The translations under genes were made by a program, and so were the position numbers. Below the pieces are notes generated by a model that worked only from the letters and a program-made list of their open reading frames with translations, had not been told where the DNA came from and did no database searches. Below, piece by piece: positions 1 to 9,616 of a DNA stretch of 45,304 bases. The DNA comes from Ruminococcus sp. (GTDB taxonomy: Bacteria; Bacillota; Clostridia; Oscillospirales; Ruminococcaceae), in contig JAFYGE010000079.1 in the NCBI GenBank assembly GCA_017543335.1, positions 1 through 45,304 on the forward strand. Reading direction: 5' to 3'. The stretch's first letter is position 1, and every line of letters begins with the position of its first letter.

Positions 1-221
1 CGATGACCCTCTGTCCTTACGGACATCTCCCTGTACTACAGGGAGTAACCCCACTGTGTGGGGAGATGTCACGAAGTGACAAAGGGGACGTGGCGGTTAG
101 CCTATTATCCCTTTGGTCAGGTCAAGGGCTGACAGCCCTTGTGGGGTGTGGGGCAAAGCCCCACATATAGTCGCAAAACGCTCCGCAAGAGGGGGACGCC
201 CTGCACGAGAGGGCATCCCCT
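1..221. repeat. Array of seven small hairpins (intergenic repeat)
   Basis: Seven perfect or near-perfect stem-loops stand almost end to end: TGTCC/GGACA (12-25), CTCCCTGT/ACAGGGAG (27-45), CCCCAC/GTGGGG (49-63), GTCAC/GTGAC (68-80), AAGGGCT/AGCCCTT (124-140), TGTGGGGC/GCCCCACA (147-165) and a longer imperfect one at 191-220. The string ATTATCCCTTTGG near 107-119 recurs in the repeat at 31903-32058. No convincing gene is present. This looks like a composite of dispersed palindromic repeats and may continue beyond the left edge. Confidence 0.7.
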
Positions 222-246
222 AAAGATTAATATTTTTTCGACAAGC

Positions 247-283
247 AAAAAGAGCTGTTTCCATTGCGGAAACAGCTCTTTTA
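247..283 (-). terminator. Rho-independent terminator of guaB
   Basis: A 12-bp perfect stem (AGAGCTGTTTCC, 251-262, with GGAAACAGCTCT, 268-279) has a 5-nt loop and is flanked by A and T tracts. It lies 15 bp past the guaB stop on the minus strand. The flanking tracts would also allow termination in the other direction. Confidence 0.9.
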
Positions 284-297
284 TTATTATTATTGAC

Positions 298-1782
<1,485 letters not shown>

Positions 1783-1805
1783 TTACAATAAGTTTATTAA
1801 CTTTA

Positions 1806-1834
1806 ATCATACTATTTTTACACGGATATGTCAA
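1806..1834 (-). promoter_or_regulatory. SigA-type promoter of guaB
   Basis: On the minus strand TTGACA (1829-1834) and TATGAT (1806-1811) are separated by exactly 17 bp, about 35 bp upstream of the guaB start. The short leader leaves no room for a riboswitch. Confidence 0.85.
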
Positions 1835-1951
1835 TACCTGTTTAGAGCTGGGCGGTATAGAAATTTATAGTCGAAAAAAGAAGTGTTTTGGCAAAAAAAG
1901 CAATGTAACATTTTAAAGCATCAACACATCAAAGCGGATCGTTTGTAGTTT

Positions 1952-3154
1952 TCAGGACATTCCGGCTTCTGCATACATTTTTAGTATAATAGAAGCGTCG
2001 GAGCCATCAACATCTCCGCTGTTATCGCAGTCGGCAGCCATTACGCCGAAGGCATTAAGTTCGCCGTCGAACTCGCTTGCGATGAGAGAATATTCTCTGA
2101 GAGCGATAGCTGCATCAGAGCCGTCGACACTGCCGTCGTCGTCGACATCACCGAGAATGAACGGACGCAGCTCGATACCGGAGGAACCGGCATATTTTTC
2201 GGCAGCAGAGCCTTCCTCACCGTGCAGCGAGAAATTAGCGATATTCTCGACAGCACCTGTTCTGATGCTGTAATGGAATCCTATAGCCTGATCGCCTATC
2301 TGAGTAACAGTTTCCGGAATATAGAGTCCATATAATTCGGTGCAGCCGAAGAAAGCGTTATCACCTATAGTCTGGGTCGAAGCGGGTATAGTTATGTATG
2401 TAAGAGCTGAGCAGGCATTAAAAGTATTGGTATTGATACTTTTAAGCTGTTCGCTCAGTCTGACTTTCTTTAGGTTAGAGCAGGACATAAAGCAGCTCTT
2501 GCCGATATTCTTGACGGAATCCGGTATATCGAGAGTTTTCAGTGAGGTACAGCCGGAAAAAGCAAAGTCACCAAGTGCGGTAACGCTATCGGGAATGTCA
2601 ACGGACAAAAGAGCGGTTTTGCCGAGAAAAGCGGCTTTACCGATAGTTTTTACAGACTCCGGAATGACGGCATTATTGTCACCGGCATAGACTAAAAGTG
2701 AAGAGCCTTTGTCTTTTGCAAGACATCCGTTCACAGAAGAAAAACTGCTGTTTTTAGCGGCAACAGTTATACTTTTCAGTTTAGGACAAGCTGAAAATGA
2801 GTAATCGCCAAGAGTATTCAGTCCTGAGCCTATGGTAATATCGGTAAGCTCCGGACAAGCAGAAAAGCTGCGTTCACCTATAGAAACAACGCTGTCCGGT
2901 ATGACTAAAGACTCTATGTCCTCCGCACCCATTAAAGTATTATCGGCAATAGCAGTCACGGTAAGACCGTCTATAGTCTGAGGTATCACGAGGTCTTTTT
3001 CATAGCCGTTTATTCCGATTATAACGGCATTTTCTCCCTGTACTTCATAGGTGAAGGACATAGTTTTCCCGGAATCAGCATTTACAGCTGTAAAGGGAAC
3101 TGCCGCCGCAGTTAATGCGGCGGCTGAAATAAATGAAAGTATTCTATGTTTCAT
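1952..3154 (-). CDS. Secreted BspA-type leucine-rich repeat protein with C-terminal dockerin
   Basis: A 400-residue protein. It opens with a signal peptide (MKHRILSFISAAALTAAA, cleavage likely after AVNA near residue 26). Residues of about 60-300 form BspA/LRR_5-type repeats of roughly 23 residues, with recurring phrases such as IPDSVVSIGERSF and DIPDSVTALGDFAF. The C terminus (about 333-400) is a type I dockerin with two calcium loops, GDVDDDGSVDGSDA and ADCDNSGDVDGSDA. The chosen ATG at 3154 follows GGGAGG; the reading frame is open 13 codons further upstream, but that would overlap the amidohydrolase gene. Its ribosome binding site lies inside the end of the amidohydrolase gene, so the two are probably translationally coupled. 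Likely role: cohesin-anchored surface or cellulosome-associated binding protein; the ligand is unknown. Confidence 0.88.
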   Translation of the reverse strand: MKHRILSFISAAALTAAAVPFTAVNADSGKTMSFTYEVQGENAVIIGINGYEKDLVIPQTIDGLTVTAIADNTLMGAEDIESLVIPDSVVSIGERSFSACPELTDITIGSGLNTLGDYSFSACPKLKSITVAAKNSSFSSVNGCLAKDKGSSLLVYAGDNNAVIPESVKTIGKAAFLGKTALLSVDIPDSVTALGDFAFSGCTSLKTLDIPDSVKNIGKSCFMSCSNLKKVRLSEQLKSINTNTFNACSALTYITIPASTQTIGDNAFFGCTELYGLYIPETVTQIGDQAIGFHYSIRTGAVENIANFSLHGEEGSAAEKYAGSSGIELRPFILGDVDDDGSVDGSDAAIALREYSLIASEFDGELNAFGVMAADCDNSGDVDGSDASIILKMYAEAGMS

Positions 3155-3155
3155 A

Positions 3156-4325
3156 TTATACCTCCCTGCGGCAGATGTCACCGCTAATGACAACGAGGGC
3201 AGGTTCGGTCATCAGGTCGAGAGGGTTCTCGCCCTTTCTATATAGCTGTATATCGGCATCCTTGCCGACTGTGAGCGAGCCGGTCTCTTCGTCGATACCG
3301 AGTATCTCGGCAGGATTTATAGTTAGCATTTTCAGAGCTTCCTCCGGATCGAGACCGCCTTTTACGGCAGCCTGAGCAGAAAGCGGAAGATACTGTATAG
3401 GAATTACAGTGTGGTCAGTGCATATAGCGAGCTTAACTCCGTTTTCGTGCATAACAGAGGTGTTTCTGAGCTCAAGACCTTTCATTTCGGGCTTGCATCT
3501 GTCGCATATTATCGGACCGCATATCACCGGTATCTTTTCACCGGCGATTATGTCAGCTATCTTATGTCCCTCAGTACCGTGTATAATGACAGCGTCGAGT
3601 GAAAACTCCTTTGCGATACGCATAGCAGTGCAGATATCGTCGGCACGGTGACAGTGGAAGAAAGCTTTCATTTTTCTGTCGAGGAGCATCATAAGTGCTT
3701 CACATTTTATATCGTACTCCGGCGGGTCATAGTTTTCGCTGTCGGAGTAATAGCTATCCATATCGTGGACATATCTTTTAGCCTTATAAAGTCCCTCACG
3801 TATAAGAGCGGTAACAGCCATACGTGTTACGGGAGTTTCCTCACGTCCGTTATAGACATTTTTAGGATTTTCGCCCATAGCGAATTTTATACCGCACGGC
3901 TTTATGAGCATATCGTCGATTCTTCTGCCGTTGGTTTTTATAGCACATATCTCACCGCCGCAGGCATTTGCACTTCCCGGACTTGAAGCCACAGCAGTTA
4001 TGCCACGCATACGAGCTTCCTCGAAGCAGCGGTCGAAAGGGTTGATACCGTCAATGGCTCTCATCTGAGGAGTAAACGGGTCAGTAGACTCATTGCAGTC
4101 ATCGCCCTCGAAGTCGAGACCGTCCTCGATAATTCCGAGGTGAGTATGAGCGTCGATAAAGCCGGGCAGGAGCATACCTCCCTCAGCGTTGATGCTGTCC
4201 TCAGGGATGAGGTCAGGCACGCCCTCACCGATACCGGTTATTACACGATCCTCTATTTTCAGCCAGCCGTTTTTGATGACTCCGGCGGAGTCCATGGTAT
4301 GGATTTCAGCATTATATATAAGCAT
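3156..4325 (-). CDS. Metal-dependent amidohydrolase (imidazolonepropionase-like superfamily)
   Basis: A 389-residue cytosolic hydrolase of the amidohydrolase superfamily. The N-terminal beta-sandwich leads into the metal motif GFIDAHTHLG (HTH at residues 60-62). Further candidate ligands are FHCHRADD, VIIHGTEGHK and the late Asp in CTDHTVIP. A C-terminal composite-domain sequence (GSLTVGKDADIQLY) is typical of this family. The ATG at 4325 has GGAG 5 nt upstream. The frame stays open for 11 more codons upstream, but that start would overlap aroK and lacks a site. The substrate cannot be read from sequence; it need not be related to shikimate. Ends one base before the dockerin protein start. 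Confidence 0.85.
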   Translation of the reverse strand: MLIYNAEIHTMDSAGVIKNGWLKIEDRVITGIGEGVPDLIPEDSINAEGGMLLPGFIDAHTHLGIIEDGLDFEGDDCNESTDPFTPQMRAIDGINPFDRCFEEARMRGITAVASSPGSANACGGEICAIKTNGRRIDDMLIKPCGIKFAMGENPKNVYNGREETPVTRMAVTALIREGLYKAKRYVHDMDSYYSDSENYDPPEYDIKCEALMMLLDRKMKAFFHCHRADDICTAMRIAKEFSLDAVIIHGTEGHKIADIIAGEKIPVICGPIICDRCKPEMKGLELRNTSVMHENGVKLAICTDHTVIPIQYLPLSAQAAVKGGLDPEEALKMLTINPAEILGIDEETGSLTVGKDADIQLYRKGENPLDLMTEPALVVISGDICRREV

Positions 4326-4341
4326 AAAGTTCTCCGTAAAA

Positions 4342-4839
4342 TTATTTTTTAAGGGCATCCGCTATTTTTTCAGCGATCTCTATCGGACTTCCGGTGCAGT
4401 CTATCCTTATGGTCGAATTCTGCATATACACGCTTTTACGCTGATCGTAGAGAGCATTCAGTTCTTCTTTGGTAGACTTCATAACTATAGGGCGATTTGT
4501 GTCGCCTGCAATACGTTCATAGCAAGTCTCGAAAGGCACATCGAGGAAAACAACGGCACTTCCGGAAGCCTTTGCAGCAGATGCTGTATCGCTGTTGAGC
4601 ATAGCTCCGCCGCCGCAGGCAGCAACAGTAGTTTTACCGCAGAGCGATCTTACTATCTCAGCTTCAACATGGCGAAAGAAAGGCTCACCCTTTTTCTCGA
4701 AAATTTCAGGTATAGTCATATCAAGAGTTCTTTCGATAAGATCATCGGTGTCGCAGAATCCGCAGCCGAGTTTTTTTGCTGCAAGCTTTCCGACAGTTGT
4801 CTTTCCGCAGCCCATAAAGCCGCATAAAAATACAGTCAT
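4342..4839 (-). CDS. aroK: Shikimate kinase
   Basis: Phosphorylates shikimate with ATP in the aromatic amino acid pathway. The 165-residue length is standard. The P-loop GFMGCGKTT (residues 7-15), the substrate-binding DTDDLIE segment (near 31-37), the FFRHVE motif and the GGGA motif are all present. ATG at 4839 follows GGAGG. The gene lies 26 bp after aroE in the same operon, so two consecutive shikimate pathway steps are expressed together. Confidence 0.96.
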   Translation of the reverse strand: MTVFLCGFMGCGKTTVGKLAAKKLGCGFCDTDDLIERTLDMTIPEIFEKKGEPFFRHVEAEIVRSLCGKTTVAACGGGAMLNSDTASAAKASGSAVVFLDVPFETCYERIAGDTNRPIVMKSTKEELNALYDQRKSVYMQNSTIRIDCTGSPIEIAEKIADALKK

Positions 4840-4865
4840 AACATACCTCCGTTACCTGACCGGTA

Positions 4866-5699
4866 TTACTTGTTCATAGCTTCAACAGCTTTTCCGACCT
4901 CAGTGATGATATTATCAATATCCTCGCTGCGGAATTTGCCGCCGTACCATATCTCGTGAGCCTTTACAGCTTGATATACGAGCATTGCAGCTCCGCCGAC
5001 AGCTGTTTTTCCCATAGCTCTTGCCTTTTTCATAAGGAGAGTTTCGATCGGGTTATAAATTACATCAAAAACGCTTCCGCTGTTTTCGATCACCTTGTCG
5101 CTTACGGCACAAGCGTCTGTTTTCGGGTACATACCTACAGGAGTTGCATTTATGAGCAGGTCAAATTTGCCGTCAAGTTCAGAAATATCGGTTATTCTGA
5201 CGCAGGCTCCGTTGCTTTTTTCGAGTATCTCAGCCATAAGGAGCTGAGCTGTCTTCACATCCTGAGGAATAACAGCAAGGGTGATATTTCCGCCGTGGAG
5301 AGCGGTCTCAATAGCGATCATTCTGCCTACTCCGCCGCATCCGAGAATAGCTACATTTCCGCCGATAGGAAGACCCTCGGCAGAGAGCAGGAAACCGTCA
5401 CAATCGGTATTGTAGCCGATGAGTTTACCGTTATCATTCTTGATGCAGTTTACGGAATTATAACGCAAAGCACTGTCGCCAAGCTCGTCCATAAGATGGA
5501 TAACAGCCTGTTTATGGGGGATAGTAACGTTCATGCCCTTATGCTGGAGTATGAGCGGACGGCTTTCTGTTATGTCTTTAGGTTCAATGTCGATGAGAGA
5601 ATATTCGGCATCCAGACCGCTGAGAGCGAAAAGTCTCTCATGAATGAGCGGCGACATCGAGTGTCCGAGCGGATGACCTGTAAGTGCAAACTTATCCAT
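4866..5699 (-). CDS. aroE: Shikimate dehydrogenase
   Basis: NADPH-dependent reduction of 3-dehydroshikimate to shikimate. The 277-residue protein shows the substrate motif GHPLGHSMSP at the N terminus, the NVTIPHK segment with the catalytic lysine, YNTDCDG, and the dinucleotide-binding GCGGVGR. The start at 5699 was chosen because AAGGAG lies 9 nt upstream. This ATG is inside the last codons of fabD, giving an 8-bp overlap and probable translational coupling. A longer version would extend 17 codons into fabD and is unlikely. Confidence 0.96.
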   Translation of the reverse strand: MDKFALTGHPLGHSMSPLIHERLFALSGLDAEYSLIDIEPKDITESRPLILQHKGMNVTIPHKQAVIHLMDELGDSALRYNSVNCIKNDNGKLIGYNTDCDGFLLSAEGLPIGGNVAILGCGGVGRMIAIETALHGGNITLAVIPQDVKTAQLLMAEILEKSNGACVRITDISELDGKFDLLINATPVGMYPKTDACAVSDKVIENSGSVFDVIYNPIETLLMKKARAMGKTAVGGAAMLVYQAVKAHEIWYGGKFRSEDIDNIITEVGKAVEAMNK

Positions 5700-6606
5700 A
5701 GATCTTATCTCCTTCGATAGCTTCGATTTTTTCAACATTATAAGCTTCAACGTCCTTGAAAGTCTTCTTTACGAGACCTGTAAGAGTTTTTCCGGGACCG
5801 AATTCTACGAATTTATCAGCTCCGGCATTTTTCATAGCGACGAGCTCCTCACTGAAACGTACAGGAGAAACTATGTGTTTAGCGAGCATTGAAGGCATAT
5901 CAGAGAAATCTGTGAGCTCTCCGCCTGTGAGGTTTGAGTAGTACTTTACCTGCGGAGCTTTGAATGTTACAGTTTTAGCTGTCTCATAGAACTTATCGGC
6001 AGCAGACTGCATGAATTTGGAGTGGAAAGCACCGGCGACCTTCAGCGGCATAACACGGGCTTTCATCTCTTTGAATATAGGAGCTACCTCCTCAATACCC
6101 TCAGGAGTACCGGCAATAACTGTTTGGAGAGGGGAGTTGTAGTTTACAGGAACTACATATTCCTTAGCGGCAGCACAAACTTCCTCTACTTTGTCTGCAC
6201 CTATTTTAACAATAGCAGCCATAGTACCGTTTGTGGTTGAAGCAGCCTCGTCCATAGCAGCAGCTCTTGCTTTTATAAGGCGGAAAGCGTCCTCAAGAGT
6301 AATCATGCCTGAAGCGTACATAGCGGAGTATTCGCCAAGAGAGTGGCCTGCAACTCCGTCGAAAGTGAATCCCTTTGACTGAGCAGCTCTGAGGCAAACC
6401 ATAGAAGTTGCCATGATAGCAGGCTGAGAATATATTGTCTTAGCAAGCTCCTCGTCTTCAGCCTCGTGGCATATAGCTCTGAGGTCGAAACCGAGAATTT
6501 CCGAACCGATATCATATATCTCTGCGGTTTCAGGAAATGCCTCAGCGATGTCAGCACCCATGCCTTTAGTCTGAGAACCTTGTCCGGAAAATAGTGAAAT
6601 TGTCAT
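5692..6606 (-). CDS. fabD: Malonyl-CoA:ACP transacylase
   Basis: Transfers malonyl from CoA to ACP to feed fatty acid elongation. The 304-residue protein has the N-terminal FSGQGSQ motif and the active-site GHSLGEYSA, with serine at residue 89. An arginine and histidine of the catalytic set are expected in KARAAAMDEA and GAFHSKFM. The start at 6606 fits AAAGGA 11 nt upstream; an ATG four codons earlier abuts that site and is unlikely. Unusually, fabD is not in the main fab operon: it heads the divergent operon with aroE, aroK, an amidohydrolase and a dockerin protein. Confidence 0.96.
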   Translation of the reverse strand: MTISLFSGQGSQTKGMGADIAEAFPETAEIYDIGSEILGFDLRAICHEAEDEELAKTIYSQPAIMATSMVCLRAAQSKGFTFDGVAGHSLGEYSAMYASGMITLEDAFRLIKARAAAMDEAASTTNGTMAAIVKIGADKVEEVCAAAKEYVVPVNYNSPLQTVIAGTPEGIEEVAPIFKEMKARVMPLKVAGAFHSKFMQSAADKFYETAKTVTFKAPQVKYYSNLTGGELTDFSDMPSMLAKHIVSPVRFSEELVAMKNAGADKFVEFGPGKTLTGLVKKTFKDVEAYNVEKIEAIEGDKIYG

Positions 6607-6703
6607 AATAATATACATCCTTTCTGTTGGTTATACACAATACTAAAATAAAACGAGTAAATACTGCCAGATTTTTTGTGTAAAATGATGATGTTTTGTC
6701 AGG

Positions 6704-6722
6704 TTTTTGACAAAGTCAAAAA
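6704..6722. promoter_or_regulatory. Palindromic candidate operator between fabD and fabH
   Basis: A perfect palindrome with arms TTTTTGAC and GTCAAAAA around AAA lies 7 bp upstream of the fabH -35 box. It overlaps a second inverted repeat, TTGTCA/TGACAA with a 6-bp spacer (6696-6713). The TTTGA/TCAAA half-sites resemble those of the MarR-family fatty acid regulator FabT, but the spacing here is 5 bp rather than 3. No regulator gene is in the window, so assignment to FabT is only a suggestion. Confidence 0.5.
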
Positions 6723-6728
6723 ATATCA

Positions 6729-6757
6729 TTGCAAAAAAACTGGAAATGATTTATAAT
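6729..6757 (+). promoter_or_regulatory. SigA-type promoter of the fab operon
   Basis: TTGCAA (6729-6734) and TATAAT (6752-6757) are separated by 17 bp. The leader to fabH is about 95 nt and contains a small stem-loop (CAGGTT/AACCTG, near 6808-6823) followed by a T run, which could be a weak attenuator or another operator. Confidence 0.8.
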
Positions 6758-6857
6758 ATAAAATGTGTGGGATGATATATCCCTTTTATAATATAACATA
6801 AAATTTCAGGTTTTACAACCTGTTTTTAGAAATTATAGTTATTAAGGAGATTTTTTA

Positions 6858-7850
6858 ATGGGTATCAACATTCTGGGCATGGGAAAATATGTGCCTGAGC
6901 AGGTCTTGACAAACGATGATTTTAAACGATTCATTGACACTAATGATGAGTGGATAAGAACAAGAACAGGCATCGTCAGCAGACCTATGGCAGGCTGGGA
7001 GCCTACTTGGTACATGGGTAAACTGGCTGCTTTACAGGCAATAGAGAGAGCAGGCATAGCTCCGGAAGATATAGGACTCGTTATTTCTACTACCGCTACC
7101 GCAGATTTCCATACTCCGAGCATGGCAAGCGTTATACAGTATGAGACAGGGGCTGTAAATGCAGGTGCATTTGACCTCAATGCTGCTTGTACGGGATTTG
7201 TCTATGCTCTTGATACCGCAAGAAGATTCCTTGAAACAGACAGAACAATGAAATATGTGTTGGTCGTGGCTAACGAGTCACTTTCACGCTTCCTTGATTT
7301 TACAGACAGAGGCTCATGCATTCTTTTTGGCGACGGTGCTGCTGCTGCTGTAGTTGAATACAGCGATAAGCTCTTCACATCAGCTCTTGGTTCACAGGGA
7401 GAGGGCGGCAAGTACCTCTATGCACGTTCAATGCAGATAGCTCCGGAAGTACAGACCGAAGCTCCTGAGGACTTCACTTCTGATTACGCCGAAACACCTC
7501 TGCACAAGCTGTTCCAGAACGGCAAGGAAGTATATAAATTTGCAGTTCAGGCACTCCCTAAATCGTTTGAACTTGCAGCTGCAAAGGCTGGTCTGACAAA
7601 GGACGATATCGACTGGTTCATCCCGCATCAGGCTAATATCAGAATAATAGAGACTGCTGCAAAGAAACTTGATGCTCCGATGGATAAGTTCATAATAACA
7701 CTTGACCATTACGGAAATACATCAAGTGCATCCATACCTCTCGCACTGAATGAAGCGGTCGAAAAAGGTGTGGTAAAAAGAGGTCAGAAGCTGGCACTTA
7801 TCGGATTTGGTGCCGGATTGACATATGGTGGAATAATTATGGAATATTGA
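6858..7850 (+). CDS. fabH: 3-oxoacyl-ACP synthase III
   Basis: Condenses acetyl-CoA or a branched acyl-CoA primer with malonyl-ACP to start fatty acid synthesis. The 330-residue protein carries the full catalytic triad: Cys111 in ACTGFVYAL, His257 in IPHQANIRI and Asn287 in GNTSSASIP. ATG follows AAGGAG. It is first in an operon running through acpP at 15998, with short gaps throughout. Confidence 0.97.
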   Translation: MGINILGMGKYVPEQVLTNDDFKRFIDTNDEWIRTRTGIVSRPMAGWEPTWYMGKLAALQAIERAGIAPEDIGLVISTTATADFHTPSMASVIQYETGAVNAGAFDLNAACTGFVYALDTARRFLETDRTMKYVLVVANESLSRFLDFTDRGSCILFGDGAAAAVVEYSDKLFTSALGSQGEGGKYLYARSMQIAPEVQTEAPEDFTSDYAETPLHKLFQNGKEVYKFAVQALPKSFELAAAKAGLTKDDIDWFIPHQANIRIIETAAKKLDAPMDKFIITLDHYGNTSSASIPLALNEAVEKGVVKRGQKLALIGFGAGLTYGGIIMEY

Positions 7851-7871
7851 TAAGATCGTGAGGGGTCAATT

Positions 7872-8798
7872 ATGAAAACAAAAATTACTGAACTTTTAGG
7901 CTGCGAATATCCTATAATTCAGGGAGGTATGGCTTGGGTAGCTGAAAATACTCTTGCTTCTGCTGTTTCAAATGCAGGAGGAGTAGGTCTTATAGCAGGA
8001 GGAAACGCTCCTATAGACTACCTCAGAGAGCAGATACGTCTCTGTAAGGAAAAGACAAATAAGCCTTTCGGCGTGAATATAATGCTTATGAGCCCTAATG
8101 CTGACGATCTCGCTCAGCTCGTGATAGACGAGGGAATAAAGGTCGTTACTACAGGTGCAGGTAATCCGGGAAGGTATATAGCTGCATGGAAAGAAGCAGG
8201 AGTAAAGGTAATACCTGTTGTTCCTTCAGTAGCACTTGCAAAGAGAATGGAAAAGAGCGGAGCTGACGATGTTATCGCTGAGGGAACAGAGTCCGGCGGA
8301 CATATCGGTGAGAATACTACAATGTGTCTCGTGCCGCAGGTAGTTGATGCTGTTCAGATACCTGTTATCGCCGCAGGCGGTATCGCTGACGGCAGAGGTA
8401 TGGCTGCTTCATTCATGCTCGGTGCTGAGGGCGTTCAGATCGGTACACGCTTCCTCGCTTCCGAGGAATGTCAGATACATCCTGTATTCAAAGAACTTGT
8501 TATCAAGGCTAAAGATACTGACAGCGTTGTTACAGGAAGATATACAGGTCACCCATGCCGCAACGTAAAGACAAAGTTCGCTAAGAAGCTTGCTGCCGGA
8601 GAAAAGGACGGTACTCTTTCACCTGATGAGTTCGAGAAGCTCACAGTAGGTGCTCTCAGAAGAGCAGTTGTTGAGGGCGATGTAGAGTCCGGTTCATTCC
8701 TCTGCGGAGCTATCGCAGGTATGATAAACGAAGTTAAGACCTGTGCAGAGATAGTCAAGGAAATAAACGACGGAGCTGAGAAGCTTCTTAAATTATAA
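7872..8798 (+). CDS. fabK: Enoyl-ACP reductase II (FMN-dependent)
   Basis: Carries out the last reduction of each elongation cycle with FMN and NAD(P)H. The 308 residues match FabK: the N-terminal YPIIQGGMAWVA, the FMN phosphate region AEGTESGGHIGE, and VIAAGGIADGRG followed by LGAEGVQIGTRFLAS. This TIM-barrel family is related to 2-nitropropane dioxygenases, but the operon context fixes the role. No FabI-type reductase is in the window. The ribosome site is GAGGGG, slightly unusual. Confidence 0.95.
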   Translation: MKTKITELLGCEYPIIQGGMAWVAENTLASAVSNAGGVGLIAGGNAPIDYLREQIRLCKEKTNKPFGVNIMLMSPNADDLAQLVIDEGIKVVTTGAGNPGRYIAAWKEAGVKVIPVVPSVALAKRMEKSGADDVIAEGTESGGHIGENTTMCLVPQVVDAVQIPVIAAGGIADGRGMAASFMLGAEGVQIGTRFLASEECQIHPVFKELVIKAKDTDSVVTGRYTGHPCRNVKTKFAKKLAAGEKDGTLSPDEFEKLTVGALRRAVVEGDVESGSFLCGAIAGMINEVKTCAEIVKEINDGAEKLLKL

Positions 8799-8824
8799 TA
8801 AAATCAGAAAAGGAGATCATAATT

Positions 8825-9565
8825 ATGGCAACAGCAATCATAACAGGTGCTTCACAGGGCATCGGAGCTTGTATAGCAAGAAGACTTGCTAAGGACGGTT
8901 TTGATGTGGCTATCAATCACTATCCAAGTGATGGAGATAAGGAAAAGGCACTTGCAGTTGCAGAAGAATGCAGAGCTTTCGGAGTTAAAGCAGAGTGCTA
9001 TGCGGCTGACGTTTCAAAGTTCGATCAGTGCGAAGCTATGGTAAAGCAGGTAAAGGAAGATTTCGGCACTATAGATGCTCTTGTTAATAATGCAGGTATC
9101 ACAAAGGATAAGCTCCTTGCACGTATGACAGAGGATGAATATGACGTTGTTATCGCTGTAAATCAGAAGAGCGTATTCAATATGACTAAATTCGTTACTT
9201 CTGTAATGATGAAGCAGAAGCATGGACGTATAGTAAACGTTGCATCTGTTGCAGGTCTTTACGGTAATCCGGGTCAGATGAATTACTCAGCAACAAAGGC
9301 TGCTATAATCGGTATGACAAAGACAACTGCTAAGGAATTCGGCAAGAAGAATATAACCTGCAATGCAGTTGCTCCGGGATTCATACATACTCCGATGACT
9401 GATGTGCTTTCAGATGAGATAAAGGCAAAAATGCTCGATGCAGTTGCTCTCAAGAGATACGGAGAGCCTGAGGAGATCGCTTCCGTTGTCTCTTTCCTCG
9501 TTTCCGATAACGCTTCTTACGTTACAGGACAGGTAATAGAGATCTCCGGCGGTCTTGCAATGTAA
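8825..9565 (+). CDS. fabG: 3-oxoacyl-ACP reductase
   Basis: NADPH-dependent short-chain dehydrogenase that reduces 3-oxoacyl-ACP. The 246 residues show the cofactor motif GASQGIG (residues 8-14), the NNAG motif near 88-91, and the catalytic Ser141, Tyr154 and Lys158 in NYSATK. Strong AAGGAG site upstream. Located between fabK and fabF in the same operon. Confidence 0.97.
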   Translation: MATAIITGASQGIGACIARRLAKDGFDVAINHYPSDGDKEKALAVAEECRAFGVKAECYAADVSKFDQCEAMVKQVKEDFGTIDALVNNAGITKDKLLARMTEDEYDVVIAVNQKSVFNMTKFVTSVMMKQKHGRIVNVASVAGLYGNPGQMNYSATKAAIIGMTKTTAKEFGKKNITCNAVAPGFIHTPMTDVLSDEIKAKMLDAVALKRYGEPEEIASVVSFLVSDNASYVTGQVIEISGGLAM

Positions 9566-9616
9566 TAACAAATACTGATTTTAGATTAAAGTTTGAAAGG
9601 AAATATTGAAAGATTT

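Noticed and set aside
1-221. CRISPR array
   Set aside because: The hairpins differ from one another and there is no constant repeat with regular spacers.
4956-5720. A 254-codon plus-strand open frame opposite aroE
   Set aside because: It is antisense to an unmistakable shikimate dehydrogenase, has no ribosome site or recognisable motif, and its composition is that of a shadow frame.
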